This document shows, one piece after another, positions 1 through 7,750 of a stretch of DNA of 36,544 bases. The DNA is from JAZNGX01 sp045576675. GTDB lineage: Bacteria > Bacillota > Clostridia > Monoglobales > Firm-18. Every line of letters starts with the position of its first letter. Positions within the stretch are counted from its first letter, which is position 1. The stretch spans positions 1-36,544 of the forward strand of contig JAZNGX010000179.1 in NCBI GenBank assembly GCA_045576675.1, read 5' to 3'. Made by a program: the position numbers and the translations under genes. The notes below the pieces were generated by a model. That model worked only from the letters and a program-made list of their open reading frames with translations. It was not told the DNA's origin and searched no databases.

Positions 1-37
1 ATAATTACTTCATATTGTTTATAGGAGGAATATTATA

Positions 38-1570
38 ATGGATATTTTAGCATTCGCATTATACTTTGTGGCAATGATTGTCATAGGTATATTCTTTTTC
101 TTCAAATCAAAGAGTGTGAATGAAAAGGATTATTTCCTTGGCGGACGTTCAATGGGTCCGTGGGTTACTGCAATGAGTGCACAGGCATCAGATATGAGTG
201 CATGGTTGCTTATGGGACTTCCCGGCAGCATTCTTGCATTTGGATTTGGTCAGGCATGGATTGGTATTGGTCTTGCGATAGGTACTGCTGCAAACTGGAT
301 TTTTGTAGCAAAAAGACTTCGTAAGTTTTCTAAAGCTTCAGGTGATGCAATTACTTTGCCACAATATCTTTCAAACAGATTTGCAACAAAGAGCCATGTT
401 TTAAGCATAATTTGTGCAGTTGTATTTCTTGTGTGCTTTACAATTTATGTAGCGTCTGCTTTTGTTGCAGGTTCGGACGTGTTCACAACACTTGTACCGT
501 CACTTACAAAATCAAGTGCTATGCTTATATTTGCAGCTATTGTATTGATTTACACATTTCTTGGTGGATTCAAAGCAGTTTGCTGGACAGACTTTTTCCA
601 GGGCTTGCTTATGATTGCGGCACTTTTGATTGTGCCGATTGTTGTTGGTTTTACAAGAGAACTTGAGCCGGCGGCACTTTCAACTGTTTATACAGGACCT
701 AACGGTGAAGAATTTAAGTTTGTTGCTAATTTCTTCAATGCTTCGTGGCAGGAAATTATTTCAGGCTTAGGTTGGGGACTTGGATATTTTGGCATGCCTC
801 ATATCATTGTTAGATTTATGGCTATTGAGAAGCCTTCTATGGTCAAGAAGAGTGCAACTGTTGCTATAATCTGGGTTGTGCTTTCGCTTGCAGCAACAAT
901 CGTGATTGCATATTTGGGAAGAATGTTTGTGTATTCAAACGGAACAGACCTTTCAGAAGTATTGCTTGCACAGGGTAAACAGTCTCTTATATTTGTTGAG
1001 CTGGCACGCGATGTGTTCCCGCCATTCATTGCAGGACTTTTACTTGCGGCAATTATTGCTGCATCAATGTCTACTGCTGATTCACAGCTTCTTGTTGCTG
1101 CATCTTCTTTCTCAAGCGATTTATATAAACCGATTGTAAGAAAGAATGCTTCAAACAAAGAAATGCTTTGGGTAAGTCGTATAATTGTTCTTGTAATTGC
1201 AATTGTTGCTTATTTTATAGCAAGCAGTAAAGGCGAAGCAGCACAGGCAATTATGGATCTTGTATCAAATGCATGGGGTATTTTTGGTGCAGCGTTTGGA
1301 CCTGCAGTTTTGCTTTCGTTGTTCTGGAAGAGATTTACATACAAGGGTGCTGTTGCCGGAATAATCGTAGGTGCAGTTATTGATATGCTGTGGCTATGGA
1401 TGCCTATTGGCGGTGAAACACTTACAGCAATCACAGGTGTGTACGAGATTATACCGGGCTTTATAATAGGTGCGATTGCGGCGATTGTTGTTACACTTAT
1501 TGACGATGCTCCCTCAAAAGATGTTGAAACAATTTTTGAAATGGCAACTGATAACAGTATTGATGATTAA
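38..1570 (+). CDS. putP: Sodium/proline symporter, PutP-type (SSS family)
   Basis: A 510-residue polytopic membrane protein of the sodium:solute symporter family, predicted to import proline with Na+ across the cytoplasmic membrane. The N-terminus carries the usual first helix followed by DYFLGGRSMGPWVTAMSAQASDMSAWLLMGLPG, split here as DYFLGGRSMGPW and ASDMSAWLLMGLPG, which is very typical of PutP, and length matches the family (about 490-510). About 13 hydrophobic segments run to the end, and the C-terminal tail is acidic. AGGAGG lies about 8 bases upstream of the ATG. The promoter is outside the window. A strong hairpin terminator follows at once. PutP rather than another SSS member is supported by motif similarity recalled from the family, not by a search. 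Confidence 0.9.
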   Translation: MDILAFALYFVAMIVIGIFFFFKSKSVNEKDYFLGGRSMGPWVTAMSAQASDMSAWLLMGLPGSILAFGFGQAWIGIGLAIGTAANWIFVAKRLRKFSKASGDAITLPQYLSNRFATKSHVLSIICAVVFLVCFTIYVASAFVAGSDVFTTLVPSLTKSSAMLIFAAIVLIYTFLGGFKAVCWTDFFQGLLMIAALLIVPIVVGFTRELEPAALSTVYTGPNGEEFKFVANFFNASWQEIISGLGWGLGYFGMPHIIVRFMAIEKPSMVKKSATVAIIWVVLSLAATIVIAYLGRMFVYSNGTDLSEVLLAQGKQSLIFVELARDVFPPFIAGLLLAAIIAASMSTADSQLLVAASSFSSDLYKPIVRKNASNKEMLWVSRIIVLVIAIVAYFIASSKGEAAQAIMDLVSNAWGIFGAAFGPAVLLSLFWKRFTYKGAVAGIIVGAVIDMLWLWMPIGGETLTAITGVYEIIPGFIIGAIAAIVVTLIDDAPSKDVETIFEMATDNSIDD

Positions 1571-1572
1571 TA

Positions 1573-1609
1573 AAAAATCCGATGAGATTAACTCTCATCG
1601 GATTTTTTT
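1573..1609. terminator. Bidirectional terminator between putP and the convergent exporter gene
   Basis: Perfect stem AATCCGATGAGA / TCTCATCGGATT around a 5-base loop, with A-run before and T-run after, so it can work in both directions. The stop codon of the minus-strand exporter gene lies in the loop, so that gene's last codons are part of the terminator. Confidence 0.85.
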
Positions 1610-2499
1610 GTTACCGATATAAGCTGTACGCCTACAACGCCGATTATTATCATTAAAGTTGATATTGCAGCCTGAACAGAAAAACGTTCATTTAAAAACA
1701 CAACCCCTGCAATTACTGAAACAACCGTTGTGATGTTAGAAAATACAGTTGTCTTTGCAACGGGCAGGTGCGTGTTTGCATAATTTAAAAACAAGAATGC
1801 GACCACTGATGATAGTATACCAAGATACAAAACTGCTGTTGTGAAAGCAGGTGTTGTAAAAGCACTTATTACCGACAAAGTGTTGTGTATGTTTTCAATC
1901 AGTGAAATGCTTAAAAATGATACAAGTCCAATAACCGTCATTGCATAGGTGCGTTCAAAAACCGAAAATTCTGAAGAAATTTTGCGACTTGCAATGTTAT
2001 AGCCGACGGAGGATATAACTGCACCAAGCAGCAGAATTATGCCCAGTGGAGTAACAGTGCCGTCTGCATTTCCTGAAAGTGCCATTATCACAACGCCTCC
2101 AACAGACATTGCTGTGAAAACATATTGCAAAGGAGTAGGAACCTCTTTTAGCAAAAATATTCCGCTTATCATCGACACAATCGGAATCAGTGAAATCATT
2201 ACCGAAGAAAACGAGCTTGTTGTCAGCTTAATACCATAGCTTTCAAAAATGAAGTATAATAGTGGCTGAAATAGCGACATAACAAGCAGCTTCCAGAGGT
2301 TTCTGCCAAAGCTCAGCTTGGTTTTAGTAACGAGCATAACGATGGTAAGTCCCAAAAAAGCAACGATGTATCTGTCTGCTATAACTGTCATCGGTGAAGC
2401 GTGATTTAATGCGATTTTGGTAAACATAAAGCTGAAACCAAAAATTATTTGTGCACCAAGTGCTGCAAGTGTTGCCAATACTGTTTTGTTTTTTGTCAT
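1588..2499 (-). CDS. EamA/DMT-family transporter
   Basis: A 303-residue membrane protein with ten hydrophobic helices in two repeated halves, as in the drug/metabolite transporter (EamA, RhaT-like) family. Substrate cannot be told. Motifs seen include FGFSFMFTKIAL near the N-terminus and YLGILSSVVAFLFLNYA in the second half, the latter very typical of EamA proteins. The ATG at 2499 was chosen over an in-frame upstream TTG because GGAG sits about 9 bases before it and the helix starts directly after. It converges on putP and shares its terminator. Such proteins are commonly amino-acid or metabolite exporters. Confidence 0.85.
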   Translation of the reverse strand: MTKNKTVLATLAALGAQIIFGFSFMFTKIALNHASPMTVIADRYIVAFLGLTIVMLVTKTKLSFGRNLWKLLVMSLFQPLLYFIFESYGIKLTTSSFSSVMISLIPIVSMISGIFLLKEVPTPLQYVFTAMSVGGVVIMALSGNADGTVTPLGIILLLGAVISSVGYNIASRKISSEFSVFERTYAMTVIGLVSFLSISLIENIHNTLSVISAFTTPAFTTAVLYLGILSSVVAFLFLNYANTHLPVAKTTVFSNITTVVSVIAGVVFLNERFSVQAAISTLMIIIGVVGVQLISVTKKSDES

Positions 2500-2569
2500 A
2501 TGTATCTGCTCCAATTTTAAAGTAATATAAAAAGTATATCACAATATAATTGTATTTGCTACAGCTATT

Positions 2570-4102
2570 TTATGATATTATTAGCTTTTTACCGGCACAA
2601 ATGTCGCTCTCGCACGACAAGTTGTTGTCCTCGAGAATTTTATCAACTGTTGTTCTGTAGCTTTTTGCTATATCCCACAATCTGTCATTATTCTGAACAA
2701 AGTAAACCTTTATACAACAGCCGTTTGCAACATTGTCATCATCGCATATTTCGAGGTCGGAAATATATTCAATCTTGGCTTTGTCAATTATTCTGGTGTC
2801 TATTGTTGCAATTATGCGTATTTCAACCTCGTTGCTCATAGTGATGTTAAAGCTTGTGTGTTCAACCGTTACATTGACATCGCAAAGCATTTTTTCATTT
2901 ATTCCGTCACATTCTATGTACTGACTGAATTTGTGAATATGCCTGTATGAGCATATCGGCATACTATCATCTTCGGGAACGTAAAGAATATCAGTATCCA
3001 TAACGCCTTCAATGTGAACCCTGTTGTTTTCAACAGAAGTGTTTGAAATGTTTGGCTTGGCATATACTGAGCATATTTTTCCGATATCAGTAGGCAATGT
3101 AACATTGTCCTTTAAAGTTACCTGGGTTTTGTTACAGGTAACAAGGCGGTCAATAACTGCACTTTCTGTAGTTGCGTTTAGCTTGCACTCTGTGCAATAT
3201 GCATCCTCGATAATTTCAAACTCTGTTTCGCAAAAAACTTTAAAGCTTATGCCTGCCAGAACTTCAATGTTAACTCGTCTGTTGTCACCATCGCTGTCAC
3301 AGCATGGCTCGGTATAAAGCTGTTCACATTTTATTTTTGCGTTAACTGTCATATCATCACGTGTGCCTGGTGCTTCTATTACTTCTGAAAACGGCAGCTC
3401 ATACTCGGCAAATTGCAACACTGTCACATCATTGCAGTCAAGATACAAAATGGTAACGTTACCTCGTCCGTTTACTATGATTTTGTCATTGACAGGCTTG
3501 ATTTCGGTAATGCATAGCCTGATTTCTGATTTTACAATTGTGTCAATGTCCGGCTTGCCTGCGGGAAGCTCAAGATTTTCTTTCAGCGTTATCTGCTCAT
3601 AACCTTTGTACACGCTGTTGTACGGTCTTACAACTCTTTTTAAAACCTCTGTGTTGCAATCCTGTGCAATTCCGACACACAATTCACGATTAACCGGCAT
3701 TGCGGCATTTGCATCAATTGCAATAAGCATTTTAAGGTTAAGCTTACGGCTGTTTATTATGTTATAATCAATGTTTTGCAGGTCTGCCTCAAGCTCTGCA
3801 GCCATACCTTCAGATACGCCTTTGGCATCAATAATATCAGAAAAGCTCTGGGATGTGTTAATTGAACAAACGCTGCCATGCTCGCTCAGATATAATATGG
3901 TGATGTCACAACGTCCGTCAACTGTGATGCGGTCTTGCGCACAACGCTTGTTTGTTATTACAACGTTTGCAGAAACCTGCAGAATTTTTGCCATATCCGG
4001 CTTTGAATCGGGAACAATAATGTCACCCTCGCAATACGCCTGCGAAAAAGCTATTACTGATTGCTCACCAACGCAAACCTCCTGTTTGTTTAACTCAATC
4101 AT
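2570..4102 (-). CDS. sipL: SipL-like spore protein: DUF3794 (SPOCS) repeats plus C-terminal LysM
   Basis: A 510-residue soluble protein built from three DUF3794/SPOCS-like segments (roughly residues 30-120, 180-280 and 340-440; each has a variant of PDxxKILxVxANV and VNGxxxxxILYL) and a C-terminal LysM domain (about 460-508, with YFVQNNDRLWDIAKSYRT and a final AGKKLIIS). This architecture and length match SipL of Clostridioides difficile, a mother-cell protein that binds SpoIVA through its LysM domain and is needed for coat assembly around the forespore. A spoIVA gene is present at 26881-28353 in this window. A sigma-E-like promoter is visible upstream. Other clostridial DUF3794 proteins exist, so orthology is likely but not proven. 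Confidence 0.8.
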   Translation of the reverse strand: MIELNKQEVCVGEQSVIAFSQAYCEGDIIVPDSKPDMAKILQVSANVVITNKRCAQDRITVDGRCDITILYLSEHGSVCSINTSQSFSDIIDAKGVSEGMAAELEADLQNIDYNIINSRKLNLKMLIAIDANAAMPVNRELCVGIAQDCNTEVLKRVVRPYNSVYKGYEQITLKENLELPAGKPDIDTIVKSEIRLCITEIKPVNDKIIVNGRGNVTILYLDCNDVTVLQFAEYELPFSEVIEAPGTRDDMTVNAKIKCEQLYTEPCCDSDGDNRRVNIEVLAGISFKVFCETEFEIIEDAYCTECKLNATTESAVIDRLVTCNKTQVTLKDNVTLPTDIGKICSVYAKPNISNTSVENNRVHIEGVMDTDILYVPEDDSMPICSYRHIHKFSQYIECDGINEKMLCDVNVTVEHTSFNITMSNEVEIRIIATIDTRIIDKAKIEYISDLEICDDDNVANGCCIKVYFVQNNDRLWDIAKSYRTTVDKILEDNNLSCESDICAGKKLIIS

Positions 4103-4138
4103 ATTTATACCTCCGTAAATATACGTATTATTATTACA

Positions 4139-4168
4139 AAGGTATTCAAGAGAAGTTGAAATTATGAC
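4139..4168 (-). promoter_or_regulatory. Possible sigma-E-type promoter of the sipL-like gene
   Basis: Read on the minus strand: GTCATAAT, 14 bases, AATACCTT. The -35 differs at one position from the Bacillus sigma-E consensus GTCATATT; the -10 is a weaker match to CATACAAT. Mother-cell expression would fit the gene. The match is by eye only. Confidence 0.4.
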
Positions 4169-4173
4169 TAAAA

Positions 4174-4782
4174 TTATTCAAGCATAGTTCGTAATGTAAT
4201 TAGAGGTATGTCATTCTTGCCGTCCATTATTATAAATTCGGCTTTATCACCAAAACCGCTTTGCTGCATAATGGGAATATCAAGGGCGTTATGTATGAGT
4301 AAAGCAATATCCTGCCTTTTTGCATATTCCGATAAATGCTTGTCGTAGTCTTTTGTAAGTCCAAGCTTTTTTGCGGTTTGAATGTGTCCCGAAAGCTTAG
4401 CATATTCGTTATATCCAAGAGTAGTTAGTATTGCCTTTATAGCATCTATATGTGTTACATTGCTTTCGGGATGAAAATAGTAATCTTCTGAAAAGTCAAG
4501 CAACGCCACTGCGACTGTGTGTCTTATATAACCGCACGCCCAATGAGAATAAGGAACATCTTTAAACGGGTCATCATCAAGACTATAATTCATTTCTATA
4601 CCCATTGAACTACACAAAACTTTAGCCAATTCAGCTTTTGTAATATTGTCTTCAAGTCGCAAACCATTTTCATCGCCTTCAAATATCCTGAAGCTTTTTA
4701 ACTCCTGGATGTAATTATCATGTGCATAAGTGGTTGAGAATAACAAAACAATACTTAATGTAATGGTTATTAATTTTTTCAT
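4174..4782 (-). CDS. Small secreted SLH-domain protein
   Basis: A 202-residue protein with a clear signal peptide (MKKLITITLSIVLLFSTTYA, cleavage probably after Ala20) followed almost wholly by S-layer homology repeats: a degenerate first one (about 30-65), a good second one with FKDVPYSHWACGYIRHTV (about 70-125), and a weak third (about 130-175). SLH domains bind cell-wall polysaccharide outside the cell. There is no added functional domain, so this may be an anchoring or regulatory surface protein, or a cut-down version of a larger one. It is divergent from an XRE regulator and its promoter contains a palindrome, so the regulator probably controls it. Confidence 0.75.
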   Translation of the reverse strand: MKKLITITLSIVLLFSTTYAHDNYIQELKSFRIFEGDENGLRLEDNITKAELAKVLCSSMGIEMNYSLDDDPFKDVPYSHWACGYIRHTVAVALLDFSEDYYFHPESNVTHIDAIKAILTTLGYNEYAKLSGHIQTAKKLGLTKDYDKHLSEYAKRQDIALLIHNALDIPIMQQSGFGDKAEFIIMDGKNDIPLITLRTMLE

Positions 4783-4802
4783 TATATCACTCCTTCAAGC
4801 AA

Positions 4803-4831
4803 ATTATACACCATTTGTGGTGTAATGTCAA
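4803..4831 (-). promoter_or_regulatory. Sigma-A promoter of the small SLH gene
   Basis: Consensus TTGACA (4826-4831) and TATAAT (4803-4808) on the minus strand, exactly 17 bases apart. Confidence 0.8.
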
Positions 4832-4848
4832 TACACTAAATCAAGTGT
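4807..4848. promoter_or_regulatory. Two inverted repeats, probable XRE operators
   Basis: TACACCA-TTTG-TGGTGTA (4807-4824) fills the spacer and touches the -10 of the minus-strand promoter. A second, ACACT-6-AGTGT (4833-4848), lies between that promoter and the XRE gene. Their place suggests repression of the SLH gene and self-control by the divergent XRE protein; this is inferred. Confidence 0.55.
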
Positions 4849-4876
4849 GTGATAAAATTTTTACAGGTGATTATTT

Positions 4877-5098
4877 ATGAAAACTTATGTTGAAAGAATT
4901 TATGAACTTCGCGAAGATAATGATTTAAAACAAAAGGAAATAGCTAATCTTTTAAAGACAACCCAACAGGTGTATTCCCGTTATGAAAAAGGTGAAAATG
5001 AAATCCCCGTGAGGCATATAATTACACTTGCGCGGTTTTATAATGTTAGCTGTGATTATATACTTGGTGAAACGGATGTTAAAGAAAGATACAAATAA
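4877..5098 (+). CDS. XRE-family HTH transcriptional regulator
   Basis: A 73-residue, single-domain cI/Cro-type helix-turn-helix protein. The HTH runs over about residues 8-62 (LREDNDLKQKEIANLLKTTQQVYSRYEKGE), with the recognition helix in TTQQVYSRYE and the usual ending YNVSCDYILG. No sensor or dimerisation domain is added. AGGTG precedes the ATG. The acetyltransferase gene starts 13 bases after its stop, so the two are probably one transcript. It faces the small SLH gene across a promoter region with two palindromes, its likely targets. Confidence 0.85.
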   Translation: MKTYVERIYELREDNDLKQKEIANLLKTTQQVYSRYEKGENEIPVRHIITLARFYNVSCDYILGETDVKERYK

Positions 5099-5111
5099 AA
5101 GGAGTGGGAGT

Positions 5112-5582
5112 ATGCATATACGGAGAGCAACAGTAAATGATATGGAAGGGATAAACAATCTGCTTTGTCAGGTGTTGAAGGTACACAGTGACGGCAGACC
5201 GGATTTGTTTAAGGCTAACACAAAAAAATATACTGATGATGAGCTTGCTGAGCTTATAAAAGACGATACAAAGCCGATATTTGTGGCTGCAGATGAAAGT
5301 GAAAATATCTTAGGATATGCCTTTTGTGTTTTTCAGCAGCATATTAACAATAATATTTTAACAGACATTAAAACACTGTACATAGATGATTTGTGTGTTG
5401 ACGAAAACTGCCGTGGGCAACACATTGGCAGAAAGCTTTATGACTATGTGATGGATTTTGCGAGGCAAAGCGGATGTTATAATTTGACGCTCAATGTGTG
5501 GGCGTTAAATGACAGTGCTTTAGGGTTTTACAAATCACTTGGACTTGTACCGCAAAAAATCGGAATGGAACAAATATTGTAA
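5112..5582 (+). CDS. GNAT-family N-acetyltransferase
   Basis: A 156-residue acetyltransferase of the GNAT fold. The acetyl-CoA binding motif A appears as VDENCRGQHIGRKLYDYVMDFA, given in parts as VDENCRGQHIG and RKLYDYVMDFA (about residues 97-118), followed by the typical LNVWALNDSALGFYKSLG segment of motif B. Start at 5112 was chosen because AAAGGAG lies just upstream and homology begins with MHIRRATVNDM; a longer reading overlapping the XRE gene is unlikely. The substrate cannot be deduced; the family acetylates small amines, antibiotics, peptides or protein N-termini. It is probably cotranscribed with the XRE gene. Confidence 0.88.
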   Translation: MHIRRATVNDMEGINNLLCQVLKVHSDGRPDLFKANTKKYTDDELAELIKDDTKPIFVAADESENILGYAFCVFQQHINNNILTDIKTLYIDDLCVDENCRGQHIGRKLYDYVMDFARQSGCYNLTLNVWALNDSALGFYKSLGLVPQKIGMEQIL

Positions 5583-5594
5583 TATAATAGAAAT

Positions 5595-5633
5595 GGGCTG
5601 CCTCACTTTATTGGTGAGACAGCCTATTTTTTC
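5595..5633 (+). terminator. Terminator after the acetyltransferase gene
   Basis: Stem GGCTGCCTCAC / GTGAGACAGCC (one mismatch), 7-base loop, then a T-rich tail. It also lies at the end of the convergent symporter gene and may serve both. Confidence 0.8.
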
Positions 5634-5641
5634 TAAAGATA

Positions 5642-7192
5642 TTAATCTTCGTTATAGCATTCAAAAATTTCGTCAACTCTGTTTTGGTCTTTTACCTTAG
5701 TAAATGCACTTACCAAAGGTACAACAATCAATGAGATTGCCATTGCCGAAACACCCATTTCAGGTGATTTTGCAGCTGCTGCAGCAAAACCTGAGTTAAG
5801 CGAGATAACTAATGTTGAAATACCAACTGTTAAAAGTCCGGCAAGAAGACCTGCATATGCGCCGGCTTTTGTTATTTTCTTTGAGAACAGACCCCAAATG
5901 TAAGGACCAATAAAGCAGCCTGAAACTACACCCCATGAAAATGACATAAGGCTTACGATAATCGGAATATTTTGTGTTGCAAAAATAAATGAGCAAGCAA
6001 CAAACGCAAGGCAAAGCAGTCTTGTAAGAATCATCTGTGTTTCCGGCTTTGTTTGTTTCTTTCTTAGTGCAGGGATAAGGTCAACTGCAACTGCAGAAGC
6101 AGATGTAAGTACAACAGCCTCAAGAGTTGACATTGAAGCAGAAAGAAGAAGAATCATTATAATTGCAAGAAGAATAATACCAAGTGTTCCGCCGCTAAGA
6201 ACTTCCATAAGAACAGCAGGAATTATTGCATCGATGCCGCCTTCGGGGAGCTGACCTGCAAGAACCAGCCTTGAAGTGCTGCCGATAAGGTATGCACCGC
6301 AGCCGATGATAAGGCAGAATATAGTTGAAATAATTGTGCCGCGTTTGATTGCAGCTGTATCCTTGATTGCGTAGAATTTGCCAATCATCTGAGGAAGACC
6401 CCATGTACCGAAGCTTGTAAGCATAATGTTAAAGCAAAGGAACTTGAATGAAGACCCGCCGAAAATGCTTGTAAGCTGTATGCCTTTTTCAGAAAGCTCG
6501 GCATTGTTTGCTGCCTGATAATCTGCAAGGTTTTGCATAAAGCCTGTTAATCCACCAACATTTTCGTGACCTAAAACTGCAGCGATAAGGCAAACAACAC
6601 CAACAATCATAATGATTCCCTGAACAAGGTCTGTGTAAGCTGTTGCAACATATCCGCCTGCAACTAAGTATACAGCAGTCAGGCACGCAATAATAAGCAT
6701 CCATACCCATGTTTCAACACCGGGAAATACTGCGCCGAAAAGTGAACCTAAGCCTTTGTAAACTGCTGCTGAATATGGTACGAGGAATACAAATATAATA
6801 ATTGCAGCAAAAATTTTCATACCATTTGAAGCATATCGTTTTTCAAAATATTCAGGCATAGTTTTTGCTTCAAGCTTTTTAGACATCTTTCTTGTACGGT
6901 TTGCAAATAACAACCATGAAATCAAGCAACCCAGAACAGCATTACCAATACCAATCCAGATGCTTCCAACACCGATGTTCCAACCGTGCTGACCGGCATA
7001 ACCAACAAAAACTACTGCAGAGAAATAAGTTGTGCCATAAGCAAAGGCTGTTACCCATCCACCAATGTTTCTACCGCCGATTAAGAAGTTGTCAAGAGTT
7101 TTTGATTTGCCGTAGCTGATACAGCCAATCAACGCCATTACTATTGCATATATGCAAAGAGCAATGATTGTGTAAAGTTGTGCATTTGTCAT
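5642..7192 (-). CDS. SSS-family sodium:solute symporter under T-box control, possibly for tyrosine
   Basis: A 516-residue, about 13-helix sodium:solute symporter. Family marks include NFLIGGRNIGGWVTAFAYG near the N-terminus and GGYVATAYTDLVQGIIM in the middle. It differs from the PutP protein at the left end of the window (other motifs, other tail) and is nearer the PanF/YodF-like part of the family. What sets it apart is the leader: a complete T-box riboswitch precedes it, so transcription should rise when a particular tRNA is uncharged. That points to an amino acid as substrate, and the specifier reads as UAC, hence tyrosine. AGGAGG lies 10 bases before the ATG. Substrate is inferred from regulation only. 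Confidence 0.88.
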   Translation of the reverse strand: MTNAQLYTIIALCIYAIVMALIGCISYGKSKTLDNFLIGGRNIGGWVTAFAYGTTYFSAVVFVGYAGQHGWNIGVGSIWIGIGNAVLGCLISWLLFANRTRKMSKKLEAKTMPEYFEKRYASNGMKIFAAIIIFVFLVPYSAAVYKGLGSLFGAVFPGVETWVWMLIIACLTAVYLVAGGYVATAYTDLVQGIIMIVGVVCLIAAVLGHENVGGLTGFMQNLADYQAANNAELSEKGIQLTSIFGGSSFKFLCFNIMLTSFGTWGLPQMIGKFYAIKDTAAIKRGTIISTIFCLIIGCGAYLIGSTSRLVLAGQLPEGGIDAIIPAVLMEVLSGGTLGIILLAIIMILLLSASMSTLEAVVLTSASAVAVDLIPALRKKQTKPETQMILTRLLCLAFVACSFIFATQNIPIIVSLMSFSWGVVSGCFIGPYIWGLFSKKITKAGAYAGLLAGLLTVGISTLVISLNSGFAAAAAKSPEMGVSAMAISLIVVPLVSAFTKVKDQNRVDEIFECYNED

Positions 7193-7242
7193 GTGTTTTT
7201 TTACCTCCTCTTTTGAATTACGGAGGTAAAAGCCTTTTGAGC

Positions 7243-7287
7243 AAAAAAAACACGCCCTCCGTATTCTTTTTTAGAATCCAGAGGACG
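7243..7287 (-). terminator. Conditional terminator of the T-box leader
   Basis: Minus-strand stem from CGTCCTCTGGATTC to GAATACGGAGGGCG (one internal mismatch, two G-U pairs) with a 7-base loop and eight T. Its 5' arm is shared with the antiterminator formed by the T-box sequence, as expected for tRNA-dependent antitermination. Confidence 0.88.
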
Positions 7288-7535
7288 AGATAACTCCCGT
7301 GGTACCACCTCAGTTTACCATACTCTCACAAGTACAGCCTTGAAAAGTGTCAATCAACACTTTTGTTCTATAACGGGAACGCCCGTTGCAGCCTACTTAA
7401 AGTAAAAACTTTGTTCAGTGCACTGCTAACAAGATGTATTCAATCCGGATTTTCCCATTGCCTCGCACCAACCGACAACTCTCTCAAGGTTCCATCCGCA
7501 CCTACTTGTTCTTGCTCAAACGCATTTATTGGATA
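7243..7535 (-). ncRNA. T-box riboswitch leader, probable tyrosine specifier
   Basis: Minus-strand leader of the symporter gene. Seen in order: a lower Stem I helix AACAAG / CTTGTT, the conserved apical part GGTTGGTGCGAGG, a specifier loop with GAA-TAC-A (TAC at 7436-7438), the T-box AGGTGGTACCACGG (about 7297-7310), and an intrinsic terminator. The bulge UGGU (7304-7307) would pair with an ACCA tRNA end, that is, discriminator A73, as in tRNA-Tyr. Uncharged tRNA would stabilise the antiterminator. That it is a T-box is nearly certain; the Tyr reading is a hand fold. Confidence 0.92.
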
Positions 7536-7536
7536 T

Positions 7537-7565
7537 ATTCTACTACTTTAAAACGCTAAAGTCAA
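7537..7565 (-). promoter_or_regulatory. Sigma-A promoter of the T-box transcript
   Basis: TTGACT (7560-7565), 17 bases, TAGAAT (7537-7542) on the minus strand, just upstream of the first T-box leader helix. Confidence 0.75.
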
Positions 7566-7671
7566 GCTTTTTTTCAAAAAAAACAGAATGTATACAGAAA
7601 AATATTGTTATGTATGCTTGAAATATATATTAAAAAAGATAATAAAAATCAGTAATTGCGAAATTAAGTTA

Positions 7672-7700
7672 TTGACAAGTTTATTTGATTGGAATAAAAT
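7672..7700 (+). promoter_or_regulatory. Sigma-A promoter of the MATE gene
   Basis: TTGACA (7672-7677), 17 bases, TAAAAT (7695-7700), about 50 bases before the MATE start codon. Together with the T-box leader this accounts for the 7193-7750 gap; nothing else was seen there. Confidence 0.7.
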
Positions 7701-7750
7701 ATAAATTGCGTTTGAAATCAGTAAACCCTGTTTCAAACCGGAGGTGGAGA

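Noticed and set aside
799..1158. Antisense ORF inside putP, and similar antisense frames in other long genes
   Set aside because: Shadow frames of codon-biased genes; no ribosome sites and no recognisable domains.
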